A DNA stretch of 64,000 nt, taken from assembly GCF_044628455.1 (NCBI RefSeq), contig NZ_JBIYZW010000006.1:1-64000 (forward strand), written 5' to 3'. The stretch is from Solirubrum sp044628455 (GTDB lineage Bacteria; Bacteroidota; Bacteroidia; Cytophagales; Hymenobacteraceae). The notes under the pieces were generated by a model. The model was not told where the DNA came from and searched no databases. It saw only the letters and a program-made list of their open reading frames with translations. Numbering within the stretch: position 1 is the first letter of the stretch; each line of letters starts with the position of its first letter. A program made the position numbers and the translations under genes. Positions 18,374 through 27,087 of this stretch are shown here, one piece after another.

Positions 18374-19249
18374 GAACACGGGCTGCCCGTTGTGGGTGAT
18401 GGTGTGGTAGTAGCGCGTGTCGGACGCTTGCAGCGGCTGCCCGCTCACTAGCCGCTGCTTGTTGAGCTGCCAGATGGTGGACTGCCGAAAGCCCGTGTTG
18501 TTCACCGAGCCGTCGGTGAAGGTGTTGCCGGTGATGAAGAGCTCGTCCTGCGTCAGCGCGATACCGGGGTAATCGGTCCAGGTGCCGTCGTTGAGCGGAT
18601 TGCCGCTGAGCTGGTAGGCGTGCCAAGAGCCCAACGCGTCGGGCGTGGCCGACACCACGACGTGGATGCGGCTCTGGCTGGCCACGCGTCCGGTCAGGAA
18701 CACCACAAGGAAGCGTTGGGAAAGGGGGTCGAACAGCACGTGCGGGTCAAAGCCGATGGCGCCTGGGGCGCCGGCAAACGCGCCCAGGCTCTGTACCCGC
18801 AGCAGGGTGCCGTTTTCGCCGTGCACGGCCACGCGCCCGTTCATCACGCTCACGACCTGGCCGGCGTCGGATACGGCTAAGTCGTCGTCGTTAGGCACCC
18901 CCGGCAGGTCAAACCCGAAGAAACCGCTGAGCAGTTGCGGGGGCTGGGCTGCCGTAGGGCGCAGCGGACCGGCGGCGGGGCCGGTGCAGTGCTGCTGCAG
19001 CTGTTTCAAGCTGTCTTTCAGGGCAGCCAGGCGGCTGCGGTGGCCCGCCGGCTGGGGCGGCGCCACGGCCTGGGTTCGCAGCCCCGGTACCCAGTCGGGA
19101 GTGGCCGAGTGGAGCTGAGTTTGATGAGGCGCAGCGCCGCCGGGAGCCGCGACGGCAAAGGTGCTTTGCCCGGCAGCCGAGCCGGTGTACAGCAGCCAGC
19201 AGCTACTGAACAACCACAACCAGCGCGCATCGCGCACCCAACGAGTCAT
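18374..19249 (-). pseudogene. Secreted beta-propeller-like protein truncated by IS3
   Basis: Starts at ATG 19249 with a signal peptide ('WLWLFSSCWLLYTGSAAG') and reads about 290 aa before running into the IS3 right end; the IS adds a few foreign residues and a stop at 18344. The preserved part contains 'FFGFDLPGVPNDDDLAVSD', 'GFDPHVLFDPLSQRFLVVFL' and 'TWTDYPGIALTQDELFITGN', patterns of a family of secreted Bacteroidota proteins that I can describe but not name. The C-terminus, where a T9SS domain would be expected, is missing and is not found beyond the IS. It is probably non-functional. Confidence 0.75.
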
Positions 19250-19764
19250 CCCGCTTATCTCCCGACTATAGTAAAGCCGGCACCCGCGTGGCGCTGGCCG
19301 CGACGGGGCTCAACAAAAGTAGAGACCTGGTCTACCTGGCACAACCACATGATTTGGGGACCTAGCATCATGCCACGCCGCACACCGCGACCCAGTAGCA
19401 AAGGAACGCAGCCAGTTGGCACCGGACTTGAAGGCGCCGTCGGCCCCTGATGCTTGTACTACGGGCTGGTTTAGCCATGCGTGCTGGGGCGTATGTACGC
19501 GTCGCGAGCGGGTGGATGCGGCGCAAGTGCATGCCCCCTGCGCCAAACGGATGCTCACGAGTACTTACCGCGCCCTGCTCGCCGCCAGCATGGTCTTTCC
19601 CCGAATGGCCACATTTTCCCGGGAGGGCAGGCCGCCCAGGCTCTTGCTTGAGCTGATTCTGAGGCTTTTGGATACATACGCTCGCTTCGTTCGGGCGCAG
19701 GATGGAAAAGCGGACCGCTAAGCCAAACAGCAGCGAAGACTTCGGGACGGTCGTTTTTGCTGAT
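19250..19764. other. Intergenic region, nothing recognised
   Basis: 515 bp with several short overlapping open frames on both strands. None shows family motifs or natural protein composition. The right part lies downstream of the YdeN-type hydrolase, so a terminator is expected, but no strong hairpin with a T run was seen. Confidence 0.3.
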
Positions 19765-20310
19765 TTAGCCAGCCAAGGAGCGCACGAGTTGTAAGCCCTC
19801 AGGCCAGGCACCGAAGCCCGACTTGCCTTCGATATGGCCGGCCAAGGGCAGCTCCACGAACTGGCTACCCCAGCAGGCGGCAAAATACCGCGCGCGGTCA
19901 AGCGCCACCACGTGGTCGTTGGAACTGGCCACTACGATGCTGGGGAAAGGCAAGGGGGCCAGAAACAAAGGCGAAAAGCCGGTGATGTAAGGTGGATAGG
20001 CTGGGTGGTCTACATCGCTCGGAGCCACGAGCAGGGCGCCACGCAACGTACGGCGGTAGCGGGCATACCACTGGACGATGGCTGCGCAGCCCACGCTGTG
20101 CCCGGTCAGGACCACCCGGGCTGTATCGAAAGCCGCCAGCTGCGTTTCAATGGTGGCCGTCCACTGGGTGCAGTCCGGGGCCTGCCAGTTGTCTTGTTCG
20201 ATGCGGCTGAACTCCGTCGGGGACTGCGCTTCCCACTGGCTCTGCCAGTGGTCGGGACCGGAGTTGCGAAGCCCGGGTATGTTGAAGGTAAAAGTGGAAT
20301 CTGGTAGCAC
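19765..20310 (-). CDS. RBBP9/YdeN-family alpha/beta hydrolase
   Basis: 181 aa read from GTG 20310 (no better ATG is available; the homology begins within a few residues, 'FNIPGLRNSGPDHWQSQWE'). The catalytic triad is visible: nucleophile Ser in 'LTGHSVGCAAIVQW', Asp in 'IVVASSNDHVV', and His in 'LAGHIEGKSGFGAWPEG'. The length fits the family (about 180-190 aa). These are small cytosolic serine hydrolases with unknown natural substrates. No operon partner is adjacent. Confidence 0.88.
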   Translation of the reverse strand: MLPDSTFTFNIPGLRNSGPDHWQSQWEAQSPTEFSRIEQDNWQAPDCTQWTATIETQLAAFDTARVVLTGHSVGCAAIVQWYARYRRTLRGALLVAPSDVDHPAYPPYITGFSPLFLAPLPFPSIVVASSNDHVVALDRARYFAACWGSQFVELPLAGHIEGKSGFGAWPEGLQLVRSLAG

Positions 20311-20774
20311 AGCGAAGAACTGAAGAAAAGAAGTGTATTTGCCGCTTAGGGTGCAGATACTTAGGCCTGGAGTGCGCTAAAGACACATACCTAACCCGCT
20401 GACCGGGCTTGCCAGGTGAGCAACTACGGCGTGTTGGGGCAGACACCTTGTATGCTCTGGCTCACTACCACGACTCTGCTACCGTAGCGCCGAGCTTAAA
20501 GGCAGCCACGTGCGCATCGTTTCCGGCTCGCTCCCACTCCCCGGATTTGCGGTGAAAAATATTGCCGTATTGGACACCGAATTGCTGACGCGGCTGCAGC
20601 ACGTCAATCAGCAATAGGCCTGGGCAAAGGAGCAGAGCAGTTGATACCAGGCGATTCACGGATAAGCCCGTGAACCTTCCCCGCGTCTGCCTCTGCCGCG
20701 TCACCCGCCAGCAACCAAGGTTCGGGAAAAGAAGGTGCCCGCCCCTTACTCCGATGGCTCCGTGTAGGAGCCAC
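20311..20774. other. Intergenic region with a doubtful small frame
   Basis: 464 bp. A GTG-started minus-strand frame at 20465-20704 (79 aa, 'FGVQYGNIFHRKSGEWERAG') has fairly natural composition in its second half, but no recognised family; it may be the remnant of a gene. Nothing else was seen. Confidence 0.2.
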
Positions 20775-22094
20775 TTAATCGCAGAGTGTAGGCAGGGCCG
20801 GCTGGTGAGCGAATGCCCACATCAGTTCCAACTGCGAGTGCGTTACCCGATCCATGGACAAGGCCAGGTGCGGCAGTTCCGTGCGACTTACCCAGCGTGC
20901 GCCCGTTGTTTCGGCGGTATCGGCCCGTAAGGCCCCGCCCACCGGCCGGCACAGAATGAAGGCCTTGTACACATACCAAGGCTCCGGCGGGTGCGGGTGT
21001 TTCTTTTTGTCGAATAAGGCCAGCAAGCGCACGGCCTCGGCTTCCAGGCCGGTTTCCTCCCGCACCTCCTTTACAGCAACTTCGAAGGGCGTGTAGCCCA
21101 CGTCGGCCCAGCCGCCGGGCAGCGACCAACGGCCGCCGTCTACCTTTTCCCGCACCAGCAGGATTTCGTCGGCGCCGCGGAACAGCACGGCCCGGATGTC
21201 CACTTTGGGCGTTGGGTAGCCCGTCTCGCCCGCGAACAACGTGCTCAGCCGGGACACGGGCTCCCCGGTCAGGCCCGCCATCATTTGCAGACTTAAGGCG
21301 TGTAGCTCCTCGTAGCGCTCGGTGTCGTAGACCGACAGCGCATACGCCAGGCCGGCCTGGGCCAAGGCTTGCAGCCGCTGGGCAATAGCCAGCCAATCGG
21401 TCGGGCGGCGGTCCGCGTCGGGGGGCGGCAGCAGCCGGGGCCAGAGCCAGGCGCGCAAGCCGTCGAGGGAGTCCGCCACGGCGTCGGGACACAAAGCCTG
21501 CAAGGCAGCGGCGTCGGCCGTAGCGGCCCAGGCGGCGGCCACCACCGGGATGCCCACCGCCTGGGAATCGGTGATGTCGCTCGGCGAGTCGCCGATGTAG
21601 ACCGCCTCCTGCGGCGCCAGCCCCCATTGCGTCAGCAGGTGCTGCAGTGCCTCCCGCTTGCGCCCGCCCAAGGGGGAGCCTGTTTCCAGCGCGTCAAACG
21701 CTTCTTCCAGGCCGAAATGCCGCAACGAGAGGCGCGTACTTTCCGCGCCTTTGCCCGTCACCAGCCCCAGGCGCAGTCCTTGGTCGCGGAGGGCTTGCAA
21801 GAGCGCCGGGATGCCCGGGAACGGGGCGGGGCAGTGCTCGTGCAGGCGTTCGTAGTGCCGCAGGTAAGCAGCCAGGCACTCCGGGTAGTGGTCCGGCGCC
21901 AGGGCCTGGATGGTTCCTTCCTCGGAAGGACCAAAAGTGGCGATAATCTCGGCCTCGGAGAGGACACGCCCCGCGGCGGGCTCGATGGCAAGGCGAAAGG
22001 CCGCAATGCACAGGGGGAGGGTATCAGCCAGGGTGCCGTCCAGGTCAAAGATAACGGCGCGTATCGGGGTGTCAGCAGCGGGCAACGGGAGCAT
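20775..22094 (-). CDS. HAD phosphatase fused to NUDIX hydrolase
   Basis: 439 aa, one uninterrupted frame from ATG 22094. Residues about 10-215 are a HAD-superfamily phosphatase of the phosphoglycolate-phosphatase type: motif I 'VIFDLDGTLADT', motif II 'GLVTGKG', motif III Lys in 'GGRKREAL', and motif IV 'AVYIGDSPSDI'. From about 228 a NUDIX N-terminal helical domain ('WLAIAQRLQALAQAGLAY ... YDTERYEEL') leads into a NUDIX fold with the full box ('GGWADVGYTPFEVAVKEVREETGLEAE', given here only as the G-x5-E-x7-REUxEEU pattern). The HAD part probably dephosphorylates a small phosphate ester; NUDIX proteins of this N-terminal type act on nucleoside diphosphate-linked compounds such as ADP-ribose. 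The fusion suggests two steps of one salvage or clean-up route. Confidence 0.9.
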   Translation of the reverse strand: MLPLPAADTPIRAVIFDLDGTLADTLPLCIAAFRLAIEPAAGRVLSEAEIIATFGPSEEGTIQALAPDHYPECLAAYLRHYERLHEHCPAPFPGIPALLQALRDQGLRLGLVTGKGAESTRLSLRHFGLEEAFDALETGSPLGGRKREALQHLLTQWGLAPQEAVYIGDSPSDITDSQAVGIPVVAAAWAATADAAALQALCPDAVADSLDGLRAWLWPRLLPPPDADRRPTDWLAIAQRLQALAQAGLAYALSVYDTERYEELHALSLQMMAGLTGEPVSRLSTLFAGETGYPTPKVDIRAVLFRGADEILLVREKVDGGRWSLPGGWADVGYTPFEVAVKEVREETGLEAEAVRLLALFDKKKHPHPPEPWYVYKAFILCRPVGGALRADTAETTGARWVSRTELPHLALSMDRVTHSQLELMWAFAHQPALPTLCD

Positions 22095-22258
22095 AAGGCA
22101 ATGGGCAGTAGGCCAAGGGTACGGGAGCGTGTGGGTTCAGCTACCGGCCGGGCGGGCTATAGCTTCCACGTGGGGGATGGTGCGCAAACAAAGCGGGCTT
22201 GGGCCGGGCACAACGACGGGGAGTCTAAACCTGCCGGTCCGCAGCCGGCACCGGGTTT

Positions 22259-23635
22259 TCAATTCCCAACCAAGCGTTTGGTGATGCATGTGGCTCCGAT
22301 CCAGAGCTTGACCAGGTACAAGCCGGCGTGCGCGTTTAGGGCCTGCCAGCTGTAGCGGTGCTCCCCGGCGGGCTGCCGCCGCGGCGCGCCGTCGAGCACC
22401 ATCCGGCCGAGCGCGTCCGTGACCTGAACGCGAACTTCGGCCGCCAGGGGCAAGGTATAAGAAAGCGTTGTTTCGGAGCGGGCGGGGTTGGGGAACAACT
22501 GCACGGCATAACGGGCTTCGTAGTCCGGACGCACCGCGTTGATCAGCTCGGTGCGAAAAAACTTTTGGGTGATGTGTTCCAGCGCAAAGAGTTGGCCTGA
22601 AGCCGACTGGGCGAACTGCAGCGGCCGCCCTGCCTCCACGGGGCCGGTGTCTTTTTGCCAGGCCCCGCTGCGTAGGCGGTACACCCCGGCGGGAGCGGCC
22701 ATGCTGGAGGACATGTGTCCAATGAGCACGGAGCCGCCGGATGCCGGCTTGGCGACAAACAAGCTGTATGGGTAAGGTTGCTCGGAGAACATGGGCTGCT
22801 CGGCTACCATAAATTCTCGTTCCCAGTACGGGGTGTTAGTGCTTTTCATCATCAGCCGGTACACCTGCTGGTTGGCAACGCCTTCCAGGGCAACGTGCAG
22901 CACGGCATTGTGCAGGGCCAAAGCGTGAACGTACCGCACCTTCACCGTGTGCAGCGAGCCGCTGGCGCCGCCGAGGTTCTGGTGGAGGGGCAGCAGGCGC
23001 CAGGTGCCGGACGCCTGTTCCCACGCGAAAATGCCGCCATTATCGGTCTGGCCTTCGTCGTGGAGGCCGGCAAACAGCTGCCCGCTTTCGCTCATGTGCA
23101 AACGGCCCACGCACCCGGTGGTGCCCGCCAACCCTGCATTGAACGCCGACCAGGTCTGGCCATCGTCGGCGGAACGGAACACGCCGGCGCCCGTCCGATT
23201 CGAAGGCAGCAGCGCGCTGCTTCCTACCGCTTGGGTTCCTACGTACAGATTGCCGGCACCGTCGAATACGATGCTGCTGACCACCTGGCCACCCGAGACC
23301 GTTGACCTGCTCCAGGTATTTCCCCCGTCCGTGGAGCGGAATACCGCGCCCACCCCGCCGGCAAAAAGGGCGCCGTCGGAGCGCACGGCCAAGCTGTAAA
23401 AGGACGAATTTGTACTGGTGAAGTACACCTGCTGCCACGAGCTTCCAGCATCAGTGCTGCGAAACAATCCGTCTGCGTACGTGCTCATCAGCATGTGGCC
23501 GCTTATCGGGTGCGCAACCAATGAGGAGCTTTGGCCAGGCGGCGGGGAGAGCGAAAGCCACGCGGTGCTTTGCGCAGCGGTTAGTTGTGCGGTGAGCAGC
23601 AAGTTCGCCAGCACCGAAAAGGAGCGTGTTATCAT
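22259..23635 (-). CDS. T9SS type A secreted protein with BNR/sortilin-like propeller
   Basis: 458 aa from ATG 23635 with a signal peptide ('VLANLLLTAQLTAAQS'). BNR/Asp-box repeats recur: 'GLFRSTDAGSSWQQV', 'AVFRSTDGGNTWSRS', 'GVFRSADDGQTWSAF', predicting a beta-propeller of the sortilin/photosystem-stability-factor type. The last about 75 residues ('LFPNPARSETTLSYTLPL ... GLYLVKLW') are a T9SS type A sorting domain. The protein is predicted to be exported by the T9SS and attached to the surface or released. Its ligand is unknown; such propellers often bind glycans or proteins. It is monocistronic by spacing. Confidence 0.88.
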   Translation of the reverse strand: MITRSFSVLANLLLTAQLTAAQSTAWLSLSPPPGQSSSLVAHPISGHMLMSTYADGLFRSTDAGSSWQQVYFTSTNSSFYSLAVRSDGALFAGGVGAVFRSTDGGNTWSRSTVSGGQVVSSIVFDGAGNLYVGTQAVGSSALLPSNRTGAGVFRSADDGQTWSAFNAGLAGTTGCVGRLHMSESGQLFAGLHDEGQTDNGGIFAWEQASGTWRLLPLHQNLGGASGSLHTVKVRYVHALALHNAVLHVALEGVANQQVYRLMMKSTNTPYWEREFMVAEQPMFSEQPYPYSLFVAKPASGGSVLIGHMSSSMAAPAGVYRLRSGAWQKDTGPVEAGRPLQFAQSASGQLFALEHITQKFFRTELINAVRPDYEARYAVQLFPNPARSETTLSYTLPLAAEVRVQVTDALGRMVLDGAPRRQPAGEHRYSWQALNAHAGLYLVKLWIGATCITKRLVGN

Positions 23636-23782
23636 GGTGAAGGCAAAACGGTTTTTTTAAAAAAAGTATATATGGACAACAACCACATATATATGTGACC
23701 CCTGCCCTGCTCCCGTTTCCGGCGCCCTTTTGATTGTCCTCGGTCACTCTTCGGGCTACTGTGCCGTTCTACCGGGTCCGCT
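23636..23782. promoter_or_regulatory. AT-rich intergenic region with palindromic TA repeats
   Basis: Immediately upstream of the BNR gene the sequence is strongly AT-rich: a T7/A7 junction at about 23651-23666, then alternating TA tracts and the palindrome CATATATATG (about 23688-23697). It probably holds the promoter of the BNR gene and perhaps the 3' end signal of the membrane-protein gene. No exact promoter box was assigned. Confidence 0.3.
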
Positions 23783-24327
23783 TCACACCACTGACTGCGG
23801 CGGGTGAAACCACCGGCTCCCCCACGAAGTCAGCCAGTAGCAAACCAACAGCCCAAGCACGTTGTAAGGCACCGACAGGCCGACGATGGCCCAACCCGCC
23901 GCCAAGCCCCAACTCACCCCGTATTCGACCATCCTGCTGCGCCAAAAGGACGGGAAATAACCGGCTTGCATATCGTGGTAGTGCCAAAGCATGCCGCCCA
24001 TAGGCGAACTGGCCACCACGGTAAGCAGGGCAGTGATACCCGTCCAGAGAACCCGGCTTCGGCGTGACAAGCCCGCGAAGTGCCGGGCCAGCACGGCCGC
24101 GATGAGGCCGTAGCAGAAACACGTAAGCAGAATGTAGCTCAACGGGTGCTGCCAGTGGTAGAGCGGCATGCCAGTCAAATGGCCGAACACGTAGCCCTGC
24201 GGCATTGCCTTGGCCAGCAGGTAGTAGCGGGCCGTAGCCGCAGTCCAACTGGTCAGCCAGAAAAAAACAGCTTGGCTACGAAGCGGCCGGGCCGGAAAGA
24301 AGTTGAAAACTGGTCGGCAAAAGCCAT
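23783..24327 (-). pseudogene. Small integral membrane protein with a frameshift in a T7 run
   Basis: The region 24205-23783 reads 'YILLTCFCYGLIAAVLA', 'LWTGITALLTVVAS' and 'VLGLLVCYWLTSWGSRWF', about four membrane helices. Upstream coding in another frame starts with ATG 24327 ('MAFADQFSTSFRPGRFVAK') and would join smoothly ('KLFFFWLTSWTAATARYYLL') if the T run (plus-strand A7, 24261-24267) had one more base. The restored protein would be about 180 aa with four to five helices and conserved-looking loops such as 'MLWHYHDMQAGYFPSFWRSR'. I do not recognise the family. It may be a real frameshift, slippage-corrected in translation, or a homopolymer error. Confidence 0.65.
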
Positions 24328-24539
24328 GCGCAAACAGCCCTAGCTTGGAGCAAGTGAGTCAGGACGAAAATTGCCGCCATCCTGAGGCGCTGAAGAAGTG
24401 AAGTCAACCTTGCCGCCAAGGCTCAGGTGCCGCCGGATGGCATGGTGCGGGTGCTAAGCAGCCCGCTTGTCGCCGCTGCACCCAGCAGCACTCCACGGGA
24501 TTAAGCCACGACTGGCTGGTCGGCCGGCGTCAATGACCG

Positions 24540-25313
24540 CTACCCGCGCAGTACGCCGGCCGCGCCCACGTTGGCGTAACCGCCGTCGACGAGCAGTTCC
24601 TCGCCCACCACGTAGCTCGCGTCGTCGGAGGCCAGGAAGAGCACGGCCTTGGCGATTTCCTCGGGCCGAGCCGGGCGGCGCAACGGCACTTCGCCCGAAG
24701 TGTGGGCATAGAAGCCCTCCACTTGGTCGGAGTCGTAGCCGGCGCGGCCCACGATGGCCGTGCGGGTGTAGCCCGGGCTGATGGCGTTGACGCGGATGCC
24801 ACGCGGAGCCAGCTCGTTGGCCAGGTTGCGGGCCAGCTGGCGCACGGCGGCCTTGGAGGCGGCGTAGAGCGCGGCGCCCGGCATGCCGGCGTGGATGAGG
24901 GTAGAGGCATTGATGACCACCGAGGCGCCCTCGAGCAAGAGCGACCCGGCTTTCTGGATGGTGAAGAAGGCACCTTTGACGTTGACGTCGAACGTTTCGT
25001 CGAACAAGGCTTCGGTGCTGGCTTCCAAAGAGGCGCCCATGAATATGCCGGCGTTGACGAAAAGCACGTCGATGCGGCCGAATTGAGCCTGCACGGTGGC
25101 AAAGAGCGCGTCGAGATCGGCCAGGCGGCCGACATCGGCGCGCACGGCCAGCGCGCCGGCGCCGATGGTCTGCGCGGCGCTGTCGAGAGTGGCCTGGTCG
25201 CGGCCGGTGATGATGACCTGGGCGCCTTCCTGGGCGAAGAGTTGCGCGGTGGCCAAACCGATGCCGCTGTTGCCGCCCGTTACAAGGGCGATTTTTCCTG
25301 CGAGTTTTTGCAC
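24540..25313 (-). CDS. SDR-family oxidoreductase
   Basis: 257 aa from GTG 25313 (homology starts at once: 'KLAGKIALVTGGNSGIG'). A classical short-chain dehydrogenase: NAD(P)-binding 'TGGNSGIG', 'NAG' in 'LFVNAGIFMG', Ser in 'VVINASTLIHAG', the 'YAASK' Tyr/Lys pair, and C-terminal 'LLVDGGYANVG'. The Arg in 'ITGRDQATL' after strand 2 favours NADP(H). The substrate is unknown; close relatives are annotated as 3-oxoacyl-reductase- or glucose-dehydrogenase-like. It ends in TAG. No adjacent partner is on the same strand. Confidence 0.9.
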   Translation of the reverse strand: MQKLAGKIALVTGGNSGIGLATAQLFAQEGAQVIITGRDQATLDSAAQTIGAGALAVRADVGRLADLDALFATVQAQFGRIDVLFVNAGIFMGASLEASTEALFDETFDVNVKGAFFTIQKAGSLLLEGASVVINASTLIHAGMPGAALYAASKAAVRQLARNLANELAPRGIRVNAISPGYTRTAIVGRAGYDSDQVEGFYAHTSGEVPLRRPARPEEIAKAVLFLASDDASYVVGEELLVDGGYANVGAAGVLRG

Positions 25314-25544
25314 GAAGAAAGGAAGAGAAGATGAGAAGGTGGAGAAGGGAGGAAAAATTATCGGTGGGGTTGCGTGGCTCAGCGCTTATCCCGGAAGCTC
25401 GGGCCGCCAAGTTTAGCATGACAGCTTTTTAATCCTGGATGACTTCTTCACCCGGCTTTCGGCGCAGCTGCCGGGTTGGTGTATGCCTATCCCCTTGCCG
25501 CGCGGCACTCCTGCCCTGATCGGCCAACCGCTCAACCGACGGCG

Positions 25545-26969
25545 TCAGGCACCTGCCCCCAGTTTATGAATCAGGTGCCCCACCACCCGCAGCTGCTCTT
25601 CAACGGCCGTATTCCACGGCAGGCCGTAGCTCAGGCGCAGGCAGTTGTTGAATTGGTCGTGCTGGGTGAACAGCCGCCCCGGCGCGATGCTGATGCGCTG
25701 GCGCAGGGCCGCGTCAAACAGCCGCTGGGTATCGACGCGGGCGTCCACCTCGGCCCAGAGGGTAAACCCGCCCGTGGGGCGGGTCACGCGGGTGGTCGGC
25801 GGAAAGTAAGCCGCAATGGCCTCTTGGCACGCCTCGCTGTTGGCCTGCAGCGTCCGACGCAGGTGGCGCACGTGCTGCTCGTAGCGGCCTCGATCCAGTA
25901 ATTCAGCAATGGCTTCCTGGTTGAGCGCCGGCACCGCGAGGGCCTGCAGCAGCTTGCGGCGCATTACCTGCTCTTTGAACCGCCCCGGTGCGACCCAGCC
26001 CACCCGGTAGCCCGGGGCCAGCGTTTTGGACACGGAGCTGCACCAGAGCACCAGCCCCTGCTCGTCAAAGGCCTTGCATGGGCGGGGGCGGCGGTTGTCG
26101 TAGTGCAGGTCGCCGTACACGTCGTCCTCAATGAGGGGGATCTGGCGGCTGGCCAGCAGCTGCACCACGGCCCGCTTGTGGGCGTCGGGCATGCAGCTGT
26201 CCGTGGGGTTGCTGAAGGTGGGCACGAGCAAGCACGCCTGAATCCGGGGCAAGGCCTGCCGCAGCGCGTCCAGGTCGATGCCCGTGACCGGGTGCGTGGG
26301 CAGCTCCAGCGCCTGCAGGCCTAGGCTGCGGATCAGCTGCAGGGCCCACACGTAGACCGGGCTTTCCACGGCTACAACGTCGCCGGGCTGCGCGACGGCC
26401 TGCAGGCTAAAGCTCAGCGCGCTCATGGCCCCGGCCGTGATTACCAGGTCGTCGGGCTGCAGCGTGCCGCCCCAGGCACAGGCCCGGTGGGCTACCTGGT
26501 GGCGCAGCCGCTCGCTGCCGGCTAGCGCGTCGTAGCCCGTGCCCCCGGCCGGCACCGTGCGTAGCGCCGTGGCCACGCACTTCCGCAGCTGGGCCACGGG
26601 CAGCAGCGCGGCATCCGGCACCGCCATCGACAGCTGGGTAAGCGACGGGTCTTCCAGCGTTTGGTACAGGCGGGTTATCAAGGCTTCCACCGGCTCGGGC
26701 GCGGCCCGTGGCGGCGGGGCGCTGGGCGCCGGCAGGGCCAGCGGCCGTAGCGCACTGCGCCGCACGTAAAACCCGGATTGCGGGCGGGCTTCAATAAGCC
26801 AGCGCCGCTCCAGCTCCAGGTAAGCTTGCTTGGCCGTGTTCAGGCTTACCCCGTGGAGCTGCCGCACCGCCCGCAACGAGGGCAGCCGGTCTCCCGGACC
26901 CAGCACCCCGCGCCGGATCTGCTGCTCCAGCGCCGTAGCAATGCGGATGTACAACAATTCGGTTTTCAT
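25545..26969 (-). CDS. MocR/PdxR-type regulator (GntR HTH plus aminotransferase domain)
   Basis: 474 aa from ATG 26969, chosen because the winged helix starts directly ('MKTELLYIRIATALEQQIRR'). The GntR HTH lies at residues about 10-75 ('PSLRAVRQLHGVSLNTAKQA'). A linker ('PLALPAPSAPPPRAAPEP') leads to a class I aminotransferase-like domain with PLP-binding Lys in 'LWCSSVSKTLAPGYRVGW' and substrate-site 'LIEDDVYGD'. MocR proteins use PLP-bound effectors to control a neighbouring, usually divergent, gene. Here that is the EamA exporter at 27088, 118 bp away, the likely target. Confidence 0.92.
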   Translation of the reverse strand: MKTELLYIRIATALEQQIRRGVLGPGDRLPSLRAVRQLHGVSLNTAKQAYLELERRWLIEARPQSGFYVRRSALRPLALPAPSAPPPRAAPEPVEALITRLYQTLEDPSLTQLSMAVPDAALLPVAQLRKCVATALRTVPAGGTGYDALAGSERLRHQVAHRACAWGGTLQPDDLVITAGAMSALSFSLQAVAQPGDVVAVESPVYVWALQLIRSLGLQALELPTHPVTGIDLDALRQALPRIQACLLVPTFSNPTDSCMPDAHKRAVVQLLASRQIPLIEDDVYGDLHYDNRRPRPCKAFDEQGLVLWCSSVSKTLAPGYRVGWVAPGRFKEQVMRRKLLQALAVPALNQEAIAELLDRGRYEQHVRHLRRTLQANSEACQEAIAAYFPPTTRVTRPTGGFTLWAEVDARVDTQRLFDAALRQRISIAPGRLFTQHDQFNNCLRLSYGLPWNTAVEEQLRVVGHLIHKLGAGA

Positions 26970-27087
26970 GGGCCGCGGCAAACTGTATCCGTGCAAAGTT
27001 GAGAAATTGGTACTGTACGCACTCCCCGCATGCCCCGACTTTTGCATGGCTTCGGGCGGCCTGCTTTTCCGCCGCGGGGCGGTTGCT
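26970..27087. promoter_or_regulatory. Candidate MocR operator/promoter region between divergent genes
   Basis: 118 bp. The hexamer ACTGTA occurs twice in direct orientation, at 26982-26987 and 27012-27017, exactly 30 bp apart (about three helical turns). MocR-family operators are often direct repeats, so this is a reasonable but unproven binding site. It would cover both promoters. Confidence 0.4.

Noticed and set aside
19368..19901. 177-aa minus-strand frame overlapping the YdeN-type hydrolase
   Set aside because: It overlaps a well-supported gene in another frame and has no recognisable features.
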